Shown in pieces: positions 17,083 to 24,344 of a stretch of 64,000 bases of DNA. A program made the translations under genes and the position numbers. The notes under the pieces were generated by a model. It was given only the letters and a program-made list of their open reading frames with translations. It did no database searches and had not been told where the DNA came from. This stretch comes from Paraconexibacter antarcticus (GTDB lineage Bacteria > Actinomycetota > Thermoleophilia > Solirubrobacterales > Solirubrobacteraceae): assembly GCF_024220175.1 (NCBI RefSeq), contig NZ_CP098502.1, positions 3,600,514-3,664,513 of the forward strand. Direction: 5' to 3'. Position 1 is the stretch's first letter, and each line of letters starts with the position of its first letter.

Positions 17083-17121
17083 GCCCTTACTAGGGCGCGG
17101 GGGCGCGTTCTCGCCCCCCTC
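17080..17121 (-). promoter_or_regulatory. Shared leader/promoter element, copy 2 (response regulator)
   Basis: Collinear with 12490-12531 without gaps and with 7 mismatches; the CTAGTA and GAGGGGGGCGAG blocks are at identical distances from the start codon. Similarity ends at the element borders, so this is conservation of a control site rather than a duplicated gene end. Confidence 0.6.
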
Positions 17122-17143
17122 GGGCGACCCGTCGGCCGCCCGC

Positions 17144-17890
17144 TCAGCGCTCCTGGCGCGAGGGGCGGACGAGGATCTCGTTGATCGAGACGTGCTCGGG
17201 CTGCTCGAGCGCGTAGACGATCGCGTTCGCCACGTCCTCCGCGGTGAGCGGCGTCACCCCGGCGAACCGCGACGCCGCCGCGGTCTGGATCGCGTCGCTG
17301 TTATGCCCGATGAGCTCGGTGCTGACGGCGCCCGGCTCGACGATCGTCACCCGGATCCCCGCGTGGAGGGCCTCCTGGCGCAGCCCCTCGCTGAAGCCGT
17401 TCACCCCCCACTTCGTCATGTTGTAGACCGCCGAGCCGGCGCTCGCGATCCGCCCGGCGACCGAGGAGACGTTGACGATGTGGCCGCCGCCCTGGGCGCG
17501 CATGACGGGCAGGGCGGCGTGCGAGCAGTAGAGGACGCCGTACAGGTTCGCGTCGATCATCCGCCGCCACTGCTCGGTGTCGGCGCCCTCGACCGCCCCG
17601 AGGAGCATCACCCCCGCGTTGTTCACGAGCGCGTCGAGCCGGCCGAGCCGCTCGTAGGCCTGCTCGACGAAGGCGCGCGCCTGCCGCTCGTCACCCACGT
17701 CGGTGGGGACCGCGACGGCCGTCCCGCCCTCGTCGTTGATCCGCGCGGCGAGCGCGTCGATGCGGTCCCCGCGCCGCGCCGCGAGGGCCACGGCCGCCCC
17801 CGCCTGGACGCACGCGATCGCCGTCGCCTCGCCGATCCCCGACGATGCACCGGTAATTGCGACAACGCGGCCGGACAGGTCGATCTCCAT
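17144..17890 (-). CDS. Short-chain dehydrogenase/reductase
   Basis: 248 residues, classical SDR of usual length. Cofactor motif TGASSGIG (13-20), AARRGDRI after beta 2 (a basic residue pattern that favours NADP), NNAG, catalytic Ser in NVSSVAGR and Tyr/Lys in YNMTK. The C-terminal end INEILVRPSRQER resembles the YdfG/clavaldehyde-type group, which often acts on 3-hydroxy acids or small carbonyls; the true substrate is unknown. Single gene, with 22 bases between it and the shared leader element. Just beyond its start an inverted repeat GGTGCAA/TTGCACC lies at 17926-17945 and might be an operator. Confidence 0.88.
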   Translation of the reverse strand: MEIDLSGRVVAITGASSGIGEATAIACVQAGAAVALAARRGDRIDALAARINDEGGTAVAVPTDVGDERQARAFVEQAYERLGRLDALVNNAGVMLLGAVEGADTEQWRRMIDANLYGVLYCSHAALPVMRAQGGGHIVNVSSVAGRIASAGSAVYNMTKWGVNGFSEGLRQEALHAGIRVTIVEPGAVSTELIGHNSDAIQTAAASRFAGVTPLTAEDVANAIVYALEQPEHVSINEILVRPSRQER

Positions 17891-18039
17891 GCGACGACCC
17901 TAACCGGGCTGGAGAGCCGCTTCCGGGTGCAACTCCCCTTGCACCACGTCCGGGTGGGGAGGGATCCGCCATAGGATGCCGACGGCGCTGACCGCCGCGC
18001 TGGGCATCCCGCCCCGCGAGGTCATGCTCTCACGCCTTC

Positions 18040-18510
18040 ATGGAAGACACCAGACGCGGCAATTACGATTCAGGAGAGGACTTCGTCCTCGAGTACGGCG
18101 AGCTCCGCTTCACGTTCAACGAACGTGACTTCGCCGAGCGCTGCGAGCAGGCGGGGGTGAAGCTCGGGTTCGTCGGCGGCCGCCTCGACGAGGGGGAGCT
18201 CGAGGACCTTGTGAACCTCGCCGTCAACGGCGAGATCCAGGACCCGGCGTCCGAGCTCGGCGAGCACGTCAACGACTGCTGGCCCGACCTCGTCGGCCCG
18301 AGCGACCGCAGCCTCGTCCACTGGCTGCGCCGCCTCGTCTTCCGCTCCGCCTGGCTCGACCAGCGGGTGAAGGAGGGCGAGCTGGACATCCGGTTCGACG
18401 CCGAGGCGAACGTCTTCGCCTACGTGCAGCCGGACCGCGGCGGCGAGCCGGTCGAGCTCGCCCCCGAGCCGAGCTGGCGCCGCGTGGCGTACAGCCCGGC
18501 CTCCTCCTGA
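18040..18510 (+). CDS. Conserved-looking protein of unknown function, 156 aa
   Basis: Soluble acidic protein without signal peptide or TM. It begins MEDTRRGNYDSGEDF and contains LEDLVNLAVNGEIQDP, NDCWPDLVGPSDRSLVHWLR and VKEGELDIRFD. I do not recognise the family. Codon usage is typical for the genome, and it is convergent with the cyclopropane synthase gene, sharing a bidirectional hairpin. No clear Shine-Dalgarno stands before the ATG. Confidence 0.65.
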   Translation: MEDTRRGNYDSGEDFVLEYGELRFTFNERDFAERCEQAGVKLGFVGGRLDEGELEDLVNLAVNGEIQDPASELGEHVNDCWPDLVGPSDRSLVHWLRRLVFRSAWLDQRVKEGELDIRFDAEANVFAYVQPDRGGEPVELAPEPSWRRVAYSPASS

Positions 18511-18516
18511 CGACGG

Positions 18517-18536
18517 CGCGGCCCCTCAGGGCCGCG
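18517..18536. terminator. Bidirectional hairpin between convergent genes
   Basis: Perfect 8-bp stem CGCGGCCC/GGGCCGCG with loop CTCA. The minus-strand stop codon of the cyclopropane synthase gene (18526-18528) lies inside the loop. No U-tract. Confidence 0.5.
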
Positions 18537-19734
18537 AGCAGCGCACCTGGTAGATGCCGGTGAAGCCGTTCTCGAAGCCGTTGCGCGCCGCCCGCATGTA
18601 GAGCCGCCAGACCCGCGCGCGCTCGGAGCCGACGAGCCGCTCGGCCTCCTCGTAGTGCTCGTCGTACCGCTCGATCCAGTGACGCAGCGTCTCGGCGTAG
18701 TCGTGCTGGAAGTTCTCGACGTGCTCGGTGACGAAGCCGGCCCGCTCGAGCGCGAGCTCGATCCGCGACAGCGGCAGCGTCTCGCCGTCGGGGAAGACGT
18801 AGCGCTCGTTGAAGGGCCCCGGGGTCTGGAACTCGCCGCGCTGCAGCTGCGCGATGCCGTGGTTCAGCAGCCGCCCGCCGGGCTTCAGCTGCCGGTGCAG
18901 CTGCCGGGCGTACGCGTCGATCTGCGTCTCCCCCACGTGCTCGACCATCCCGATGCTCGAGATCGCGTCGAACGGCTGCTCGGCGAGCTCGCGGTAGTCC
19001 GCGAGGCGGATCTCCACCCGGTCGGACACCCCGGCCGCCGCGACCTTCTCACGGGCGAGCGCCGCCTGCTCCTCGCTCAGCGTGATGCCGAGGACGCTCA
19101 CGCCGTGGTGCCTGGCGGCGTGGATCGCGAACGCGCCCCAGCCGCAGCCCACGTCGAGCACCCGCTGACCGGCCTGCAGCGCGAGCTTCGTGCACACGAG
19201 CTCGAGCTTCGTCGCCTGCGCCTCCTCGAGCGTCGTGGCGCCCCGCGAGAAGATCGCGCAGCTGTAGGTCATCGAGTCGTCGAGGAACGTCTGGAAGAAC
19301 GCGTTGCCCGAGTTGTAATGGAAGGCGACGGCCTCCTTGTCCCGGAGGATCGAGTGCAGCGCGCCCTGCTGCCGGATCTCCATCTCGGGGATCTCGGGCG
19401 GCCGCGCGATCCCCGTGGCGCGGGCGAGCGCGAGGCCGAGCCGGACCTGGTCGGCGCGCTCGAGGGGCGGCGGGTCCCACCCCGTGACGACCTGCAGCGC
19501 ACCGTCGAGATCGTCGACGTCGAGGTGGCCGCTGACGTACGCGCGGCCGATGCCGAGCTGGTTCGGGGACCGCAGGACGTGCGCGAGCGCCTGCGGCGAG
19601 CGGACCCGGAAGGTCGGGTGCCCGTTGTCGCTCGTCGCGGGGACGCGCGTGCCGTCCCAGAGTTCGACGGCGAACGGACGGGTCGGGAGCGTGCGCTGAA
19701 GCTCTCGGCGCAGGCGGGTGGTGTCAGCGAGCAA
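18526..19734 (-). CDS. cfa: Cyclopropane-fatty-acyl-phospholipid synthase
   Basis: 402 residues from a TTG at 19734 that has GGAGG four bases upstream; a GTG at 19794 in the same frame has no ribosome site. The enzyme transfers methylene from SAM to unsaturated acyl chains of membrane phospholipids. Seen: N-terminal lipid-binding region, YNSGNAFFQTFLDDSMTYSC (the conserved YDxGNxFY..L...MxYSC motif), SAM motif VLDVGCGWG, GITLSEEQ, SIGMVEHVG, and a C-terminal HYAETLRHW-like segment (HDYAETLRHW). Length and order fit CFA/mycolic-acid cyclopropane synthases. Single gene. Confidence 0.93.
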   Translation of the reverse strand: MLADTTRLRRELQRTLPTRPFAVELWDGTRVPATSDNGHPTFRVRSPQALAHVLRSPNQLGIGRAYVSGHLDVDDLDGALQVVTGWDPPPLERADQVRLGLALARATGIARPPEIPEMEIRQQGALHSILRDKEAVAFHYNSGNAFFQTFLDDSMTYSCAIFSRGATTLEEAQATKLELVCTKLALQAGQRVLDVGCGWGAFAIHAARHHGVSVLGITLSEEQAALAREKVAAAGVSDRVEIRLADYRELAEQPFDAISSIGMVEHVGETQIDAYARQLHRQLKPGGRLLNHGIAQLQRGEFQTPGPFNERYVFPDGETLPLSRIELALERAGFVTEHVENFQHDYAETLRHWIERYDEHYEEAERLVGSERARVWRLYMRAARNGFENGFTGIYQVRCSRP

Positions 19735-19891
19735 GGTACCTCCAAACGGGTGCTCGCCGGTCCGCTGCCCTACGCCGCGCCCGGCTGCCAGCACGTGGTC
19801 TGCGCGCCAATATAGGACTCGCTGACGCGGATTGGAACGAAAGCTAAGAACTCTCTTAGACCGTTCCTGCGGGGCACTGGGTGCTCACGAG

Positions 19892-19924
19892 CGAGGGCGC
19901 AGCACGTGCGGCGCTGCGCCCTCG
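19892..19924 (-). terminator. Hairpin downstream of rho-like gene
   Basis: Perfect 12-bp stem (CGAGGGCGCAGC with its complement, loop of 9). It lies 15 bases past the rho-like stop, the expected place for a terminator, but lacks a U-tract. Confidence 0.5.
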
Positions 19925-19938
19925 GCCCGCGGCGGCGG

Positions 19939-21297
19939 TTAGCCCTCCAGCGCGGAGGCGCGGGCGGCGGTGACGGCCTTGGCGCCGTCCTCACCGACGA
20001 GCAGCTCGAGCTTCACGGTGCCGCTCTTGACGAGGTCGAGGGCGGGCAGGCGGCCGGTCGAGGTCAGCGCCTCGTCGAGCGCGATGACCGTCGTCTCCCC
20101 GCCGAGCGCGTGCGTGCTCGTGGCGATGACGGTGAGGGTTCCGCCGCCGGTGATCGCACGGGCGGCGGCAAGCGCCTTGCGTGCCGCCGTCGGGTGCAGG
20201 CCGTTGAGCGAGTCGATGAGGACGAGCGCGTGCCCGCCGCGGGCCGCGACGCGGCGCCCGGCGTCGATCGCGCGCTCGACCGCCTGCCCCTGCGCGTCGG
20301 CGCTGGCGGCGAAGCTCAGGCCGGCGACGGGCGTGATGCCGTCGGGCGCGACCTGCGTCTCCTCGGGGCGCACGCCGACGAGCACGAGCGAGAGCTCGAC
20401 GCCCTCCTGCGCGGCGAGGGCACCGGCGAGCCGCTGGAGCGTCTCGGTCTTGCCCGCGCGTGAGGCGCCGGTGATCGTGACGCGCGAGCCGCGGCCGATC
20501 GGGGTGAGCCACTCGATCGCCGTGAGCGTCGCGTCGTCGCTGCCGAGCGCGAACCGCTCGGTCGGGAACGTCGCGGGCAGCTCGTCGAACGGCGTGCCCT
20601 CGGCGACCTCGTCGGCGGGGCGGTCGTTGATCTTGTCGATGCGGACGAGCGACGGGTAGCGCTCCGAGCGCCGCGGCGGGCGGACGGGGCCCGCGATCCG
20701 GTCACCGGACACGAGCTCGCAGCGGCGCACTTGGGCGGCCGAGATGTAGACGTCGTCGTCGGACGGGTCGGGCGGGCTCACGCGGAGGAAGCCGGAGCCG
20801 TTGCCGAGCACCTCGACGACGCCCTCGGCGACCTGCTCCTCCTCCGTGCTCTCGGTGCCGCGGCTGCGGCCCCCGCGGCCGGCGCGGACGGGCTCCTCCG
20901 CGGCGGGGGTCTCCTCGGCCGGCGCGTCCTCCGCGGCGGCGCGGCCACGGCCACGGCCGCCGCGCGAGCGGCGCGGGCGCCTGGGCTCCTCGTCGTCGTC
21001 CGCGTCGGCGTCGGCCTTCGGGGCGGCGGCCGGCGCGTCGGCGTCGGCGTCAGCGGCCTCGTCCGGGTCGGCGTCACGCGTCGCGCGGCTGCGGGAGCGG
21101 CGGGCCCGGGGCGCGGGCTTCTCCTCGACGGCCTCCTCGGCGGCCGGGGCGCTGTCGCCGCCGGTCACGTCGAGGATCTTGTCGACGAGGTCGGCCTTGC
21201 GCAGGCGACGGAAGCCGTCGAGGCCGATCTCGCCGGCGATCGTGTGCAGGTCGGCGAGCGGGCTGCCCTCGAGGGCGGCGCGGGTGAAGACGGACAT
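19939..21297 (-). CDS. rho: Divergent transcription termination factor Rho
   Basis: 452 residues, AGGAGA eight bases before the ATG. Rho_N helix domain (LHTIAGEIGLDGFRRLRKADL, about 17-36, in part), a ~115-residue acidic/basic low-complexity insert common in actinobacterial Rho, the RNA-binding domain (GVVEVLGNGSGFLRV, DDVYISAAQVRR), then the RecA-like motor with Walker A TGASRAGKT and Walker B ALVLIDS. Compared from memory with E. coli Rho, the catalytic IDERPEE becomes VGVRPEE, the Q-loop region GGVDANALHRP and the GTGNMEL segment are deleted, and the C-terminal helical part is short. It keeps a Rho fold but may not be a canonical ATP-driven translocase. Confidence 0.85.
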   Translation of the reverse strand: MSVFTRAALEGSPLADLHTIAGEIGLDGFRRLRKADLVDKILDVTGGDSAPAAEEAVEEKPAPRARRSRSRATRDADPDEAADADADAPAAAPKADADADDDEEPRRPRRSRGGRGRGRAAAEDAPAEETPAAEEPVRAGRGGRSRGTESTEEEQVAEGVVEVLGNGSGFLRVSPPDPSDDDVYISAAQVRRCELVSGDRIAGPVRPPRRSERYPSLVRIDKINDRPADEVAEGTPFDELPATFPTERFALGSDDATLTAIEWLTPIGRGSRVTITGASRAGKTETLQRLAGALAAQEGVELSLVLVGVRPEETQVAPDGITPVAGLSFAASADAQGQAVERAIDAGRRVAARGGHALVLIDSLNGLHPTAARKALAAARAITGGGTLTVIATSTHALGGETTVIALDEALTSTGRLPALDLVKSGTVKLELLVGEDGAKAVTAARASALEG

Positions 21298-21323
21298 GTG
21301 GTGGTTCTCCTGTCGGTGAGCCC

Positions 21324-21349
21324 CCGGCCGCGTTGTCGTCAGCGGCCGG
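21324..21349 (-). promoter_or_regulatory. Leader hairpin of rho-like gene
   Basis: Inverted repeat CCGGCCGC/GCGGCCGG with a 10-base loop in the 5' leader, about 27 bases before the start codon. Rho genes are often autoregulated by attenuation in their leader; this is only a candidate structure. Confidence 0.35.
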
Positions 21350-21418
21350 CGACGGATCTGGTCTACGCCGCGGCCCAGAGAAGGACCGTGCGGCTGCCCC
21401 AACCCTAACGCGGACGGC

Positions 21419-22336
21419 TCAGGCCGTGCGCTGCGGCGTCGCCCGGATCCACTTCAGCGCGTCGTCGTCCGCGTCGAAGTCGGGCATCGGCGCGGTGCCG
21501 TCGAGGACGGCCTTCACGGCGAGGAAGTCGGCCGCCGCGCGGACGTCGTGGACGCGGAGGATCGCGGCCCCGTGGTCGGCGCTCCAGCCCGCCGCGGCGA
21601 GCGTCCCGGCCCCGCGCTCGGCGGGGGGCTGCCGCGTGATCGCGCCGACGAAGTACTTGCGCGAGATCGCGTGGAGGACCGGCCGGCCGAGCGCGTTCAC
21701 GGTGTCGATCGCGTGGAGCGACTGCACCGTCTCGGCGGGGGTCTTGGCGAAGTCGGGGCCGGGGTCGAGGATGAGCTGCTCGTCGTGGACCCCGGCGGCC
21801 CGGGCGACGGCGACCCTCTCCTGCAGGAAGGCGACGACGTCGCCGGCGACGTCCCCCGCGTAGTCGTGGAAGTGCTCCTGCTTCGGGACCGCGCGGGTGT
21901 GCATGACGACGAGCGCGGCCCCGGTGCGCGCGCAGATCTCCGCGAGGCGCTCGTCGCGCAGGCCGCTGACGTCGTTGAGGATCGCGGCGCCCGCGACGAT
22001 GGCCGCCTCGGCGACGGCGGGCTTCCACGTGTCGACGGACACGACGATGCCCTCGGCCGCGAGGCGCTCGACGAGCGGCACGACCCGCTCGATCTCGACC
22101 TCCTCGGCGGTGACGCCGGTGTACGTCACGCCCGACTCGCCGCCGACGTCGATGATCGACGCGCCGTCGGCGACGAGGCGCCGGGCGTGCTCGACCTGCT
22201 GGTCGAGCGCGGTCAGGCGCACCGCGTCCGAGAACGAGTCGGGGTTCGCGTTGACGATCCCCATGAGGGCCGGCCGGCCCGGGGTGAGCTCGAGCGTGCC
22301 CCCCGGGACGCGGACCGAGAACGTCGTGTCGGTCAC
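21419..22336 (-). CDS. folP: Dihydropteroate synthase-like protein
   Basis: 305 residues, GTG start overlapping the upstream gene's stop by GTGA. DHPS joins p-aminobenzoate to dihydropterin pyrophosphate in folate synthesis. The TIM-barrel signatures are present in modified form: MGIVNANPDSFSD (usually NVTPDSFSD), DVGGES, DTWKP, ILNDVSG, LILDPGPDFAKT (usually DPGIGFGKT), ISRKYFVG and ILRVHDV. The TRPG part of the second loop, which contacts p-aminobenzoate and sulfonamides, is replaced by GVTYTG. It is most likely a real but divergent DHPS; a pterin-binding relative cannot be excluded. Confidence 0.8.
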   Translation of the reverse strand: MTDTTFSVRVPGGTLELTPGRPALMGIVNANPDSFSDAVRLTALDQQVEHARRLVADGASIIDVGGESGVTYTGVTAEEVEIERVVPLVERLAAEGIVVSVDTWKPAVAEAAIVAGAAILNDVSGLRDERLAEICARTGAALVVMHTRAVPKQEHFHDYAGDVAGDVVAFLQERVAVARAAGVHDEQLILDPGPDFAKTPAETVQSLHAIDTVNALGRPVLHAISRKYFVGAITRQPPAERGAGTLAAAGWSADHGAAILRVHDVRAAADFLAVKAVLDGTAPMPDFDADDDALKWIRATPQRTA

Positions 22337-24228
22337 GACTTCTTCGGCTTCTTCCTGAGCGTGATGGCGCGCTTCACGACGGTGACGTTCCCGGCGCGGT
22401 CGGTCGCGCTGACGCGGATGGTGTGGGCTCCACCCTGTCGGTACGCATGGGCGGCCTGGCGCGATTTCGCGCGCGCCCCGTCACCGAAGTCGATGACGAC
22501 GCGAGCGAGCCCCGAGGCGCGCCCGGCCGGCGCGGCGGGGTCGGTCGCGCGGACCTTCACGGTCTGCCTGCGGCCCTTCGCCCGGACCCCGGACACCGAG
22601 AAGGACAGCGTCGGCGCGAGCGTGTCGACCTTCACCGCGGTCGGCTTCGTGACGTACGTCTGGCCGTGGCGGTCGGCCGCGGTGACCTTCATCGTGTGGA
22701 CGCCGTCGGCGAGCGGGGTGGTCAGCGGCAGCCGGGTGGCCTGGGTCTGCCCGACGACGACCCCGTCGACCTCGACCGAGTAGGTCACGGGACCCCAGAG
22801 ATCGAACGACGGCGACCAGGCGAGCACCGGGCGCGACAGGTCCCGGAAGCGCCGGGTCGTCGAGTTCGTGAAGATCCCCGGGGTGCGGTCGTAGCCGCTG
22901 AAGATGAGCTTGCGGCCGTCCCCGGTGCCCTGGACGAACACGGCCGCGGCATCGCCGACGCGGTCGACCGCCATGTCGAGGCCGGCCGCCGGATCCACAG
23001 GCCCGAAGTCGGGGTTCGCGAGGTCGGTGACGGGGCCCGGCGCGGGGACCGTGCGCTTCGCGAGCGACACGTCGTAGGCGACCGCCTGCACCGTCGCGGC
23101 CTGGGCCGAGGTGCCCTGGAACCACGCGGCGTAGCCGTCGTTGTTCTCCGCGAAGTCGCCGACCGGGCGCGGCGCGACGTTGTTGGGCTGGTTCACGTGC
23201 TGCGCCGCGAAGAACGTGTCGTCGTGCAGGAGCGAGACCTGCGTCGTCTGCGCCGCGGTGCCGGTGACGGCGAGCCCCTCGCCGCGGCCGTTCATCGCGA
23301 CGTTCGACGTGTTCGCCTGGTCCCCGCCGAAGCCGACGCCGTCGACCTGCGTCGGCGCCTCGAACTGGGAGCCGACGAGCCGCCGCGCGACCGTGTGCGG
23401 GATGCCGTCGTCGAACGTCTCGCGGAAGGTCACCCACGCGAAGCTCGAGTCGTCCTCGATGTCGATGTGCGGGTCGGTCGCGCTCTGGACGTTCCCGGCG
23501 TGGCCGCCGAGGGAGTCGACGCTGAGGTCCTGCGGCGCCGCGGAGATGCGGTTCTCGAAGACCCGGCGCCCGAAGACGTGCCCCGCCTCGCCCCAGACGA
23601 CGACGGCGGTCCCGTCCGCGGAGACGACGACGTCGCTCGTGCCGCCGCCGGTGCCGGCGTCCTCCCCCGGGTTGATGTCGAGCGTGTCGGGCAGCTCGGT
23701 GAAGGCCGTGCCGTCGCGCTCGAGGCGGGCGATGCGGACGTCGGCGGCCGAGGCGCCCGGCGCCGTGAAGGACGTGTAGGCGACGCCGTTGATCGACATG
23801 TCGACGGACGGGGCGGTGCCGGCGGAGATCATCTGCGGGGCCGAGAAGCCGGGGGCGCCGGCGCCGCGGACCGCCGCGAAGACCTGGCCCGAGGTGACCC
23901 ACACGACGGCGGTCCGCCCGCCGTCGGCGACCGCGACCTCGGGGTCCGACCCGGCGGGCACGAGCCCGCCGTCCACGCGCTCGGGCGCCTGGAACACGCC
24001 GCTGACGAGCCGTGCGACGTAGATGTGGTCGACGCCGCCGTCGCTCTTGACGTAGGTCACGGCGCCGCTGCCGTCGCGGGCGACGTCGACGTCGCCGACG
24101 CGCTTGAGGCCTGCCCCTCCGTCGATCGCCTCGCCGGGGAAGAACGCCGCCTGCGCCGGTGCGGCGGGCAGCAGCGCGACGGAGGCGAGGACGACGGTGG
24201 CGAGGCTGGCGGTGGGGCGGGCGCGCAT
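22333..24228 (-). CDS. Secreted beta-propeller-like protein with C-terminal PKD/Ig-like domains
   Basis: 631 residues from the ATG at 24228 (AGGAG 11 bases upstream; a GTG at 24240 abuts that site and is less likely). A signal peptide ends near PAQAAF. About 450 residues follow with repeated blades such as VDVARDGSGAVTYVKSDGG, VVVSADGTAVVVWGEAG and VAMNGRGEGLAVTG. The C-terminus has two Ig/PKD-like modules (DGVHTMKVTAADRHGQ and GGAHTIRVSATDRAGN) and ends in a basic KKPKKS tail. It is probably a surface or secreted adhesion or binding protein. Its stop overlaps the folP start, an odd pairing for a secreted protein. Confidence 0.75.
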   Translation of the reverse strand: MRARPTASLATVVLASVALLPAAPAQAAFFPGEAIDGGAGLKRVGDVDVARDGSGAVTYVKSDGGVDHIYVARLVSGVFQAPERVDGGLVPAGSDPEVAVADGGRTAVVWVTSGQVFAAVRGAGAPGFSAPQMISAGTAPSVDMSINGVAYTSFTAPGASAADVRIARLERDGTAFTELPDTLDINPGEDAGTGGGTSDVVVSADGTAVVVWGEAGHVFGRRVFENRISAAPQDLSVDSLGGHAGNVQSATDPHIDIEDDSSFAWVTFRETFDDGIPHTVARRLVGSQFEAPTQVDGVGFGGDQANTSNVAMNGRGEGLAVTGTAAQTTQVSLLHDDTFFAAQHVNQPNNVAPRPVGDFAENNDGYAAWFQGTSAQAATVQAVAYDVSLAKRTVPAPGPVTDLANPDFGPVDPAAGLDMAVDRVGDAAAVFVQGTGDGRKLIFSGYDRTPGIFTNSTTRRFRDLSRPVLAWSPSFDLWGPVTYSVEVDGVVVGQTQATRLPLTTPLADGVHTMKVTAADRHGQTYVTKPTAVKVDTLAPTLSFSVSGVRAKGRRQTVKVRATDPAAPAGRASGLARVVIDFGDGARAKSRQAAHAYRQGGAHTIRVSATDRAGNVTVVKRAITLRKKPKKS

Positions 24229-24265
24229 CTGGGCGGGCACTCCTGCGGTCGGTCGGGCGGACGGG

Positions 24266-24285
24266 GCCGGGTGTTTGAACCCGGC
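24266..24285 (-). terminator. Hairpin between glpD and secreted-protein gene
   Basis: Perfect 7-bp stem GCCGGGT/ACCCGGC with loop GTTTGA, 60 bases past the glpD stop and 38 bases before the next start. It could end glpD transcription or be a leader structure of the next gene. Confidence 0.4.
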
Positions 24286-24344
24286 AACTTACGCGGCGAT
24301 GCGGCGGGCGCGCGCCGCCGCGGTCACCGTGCGTCAGCGTGCGG

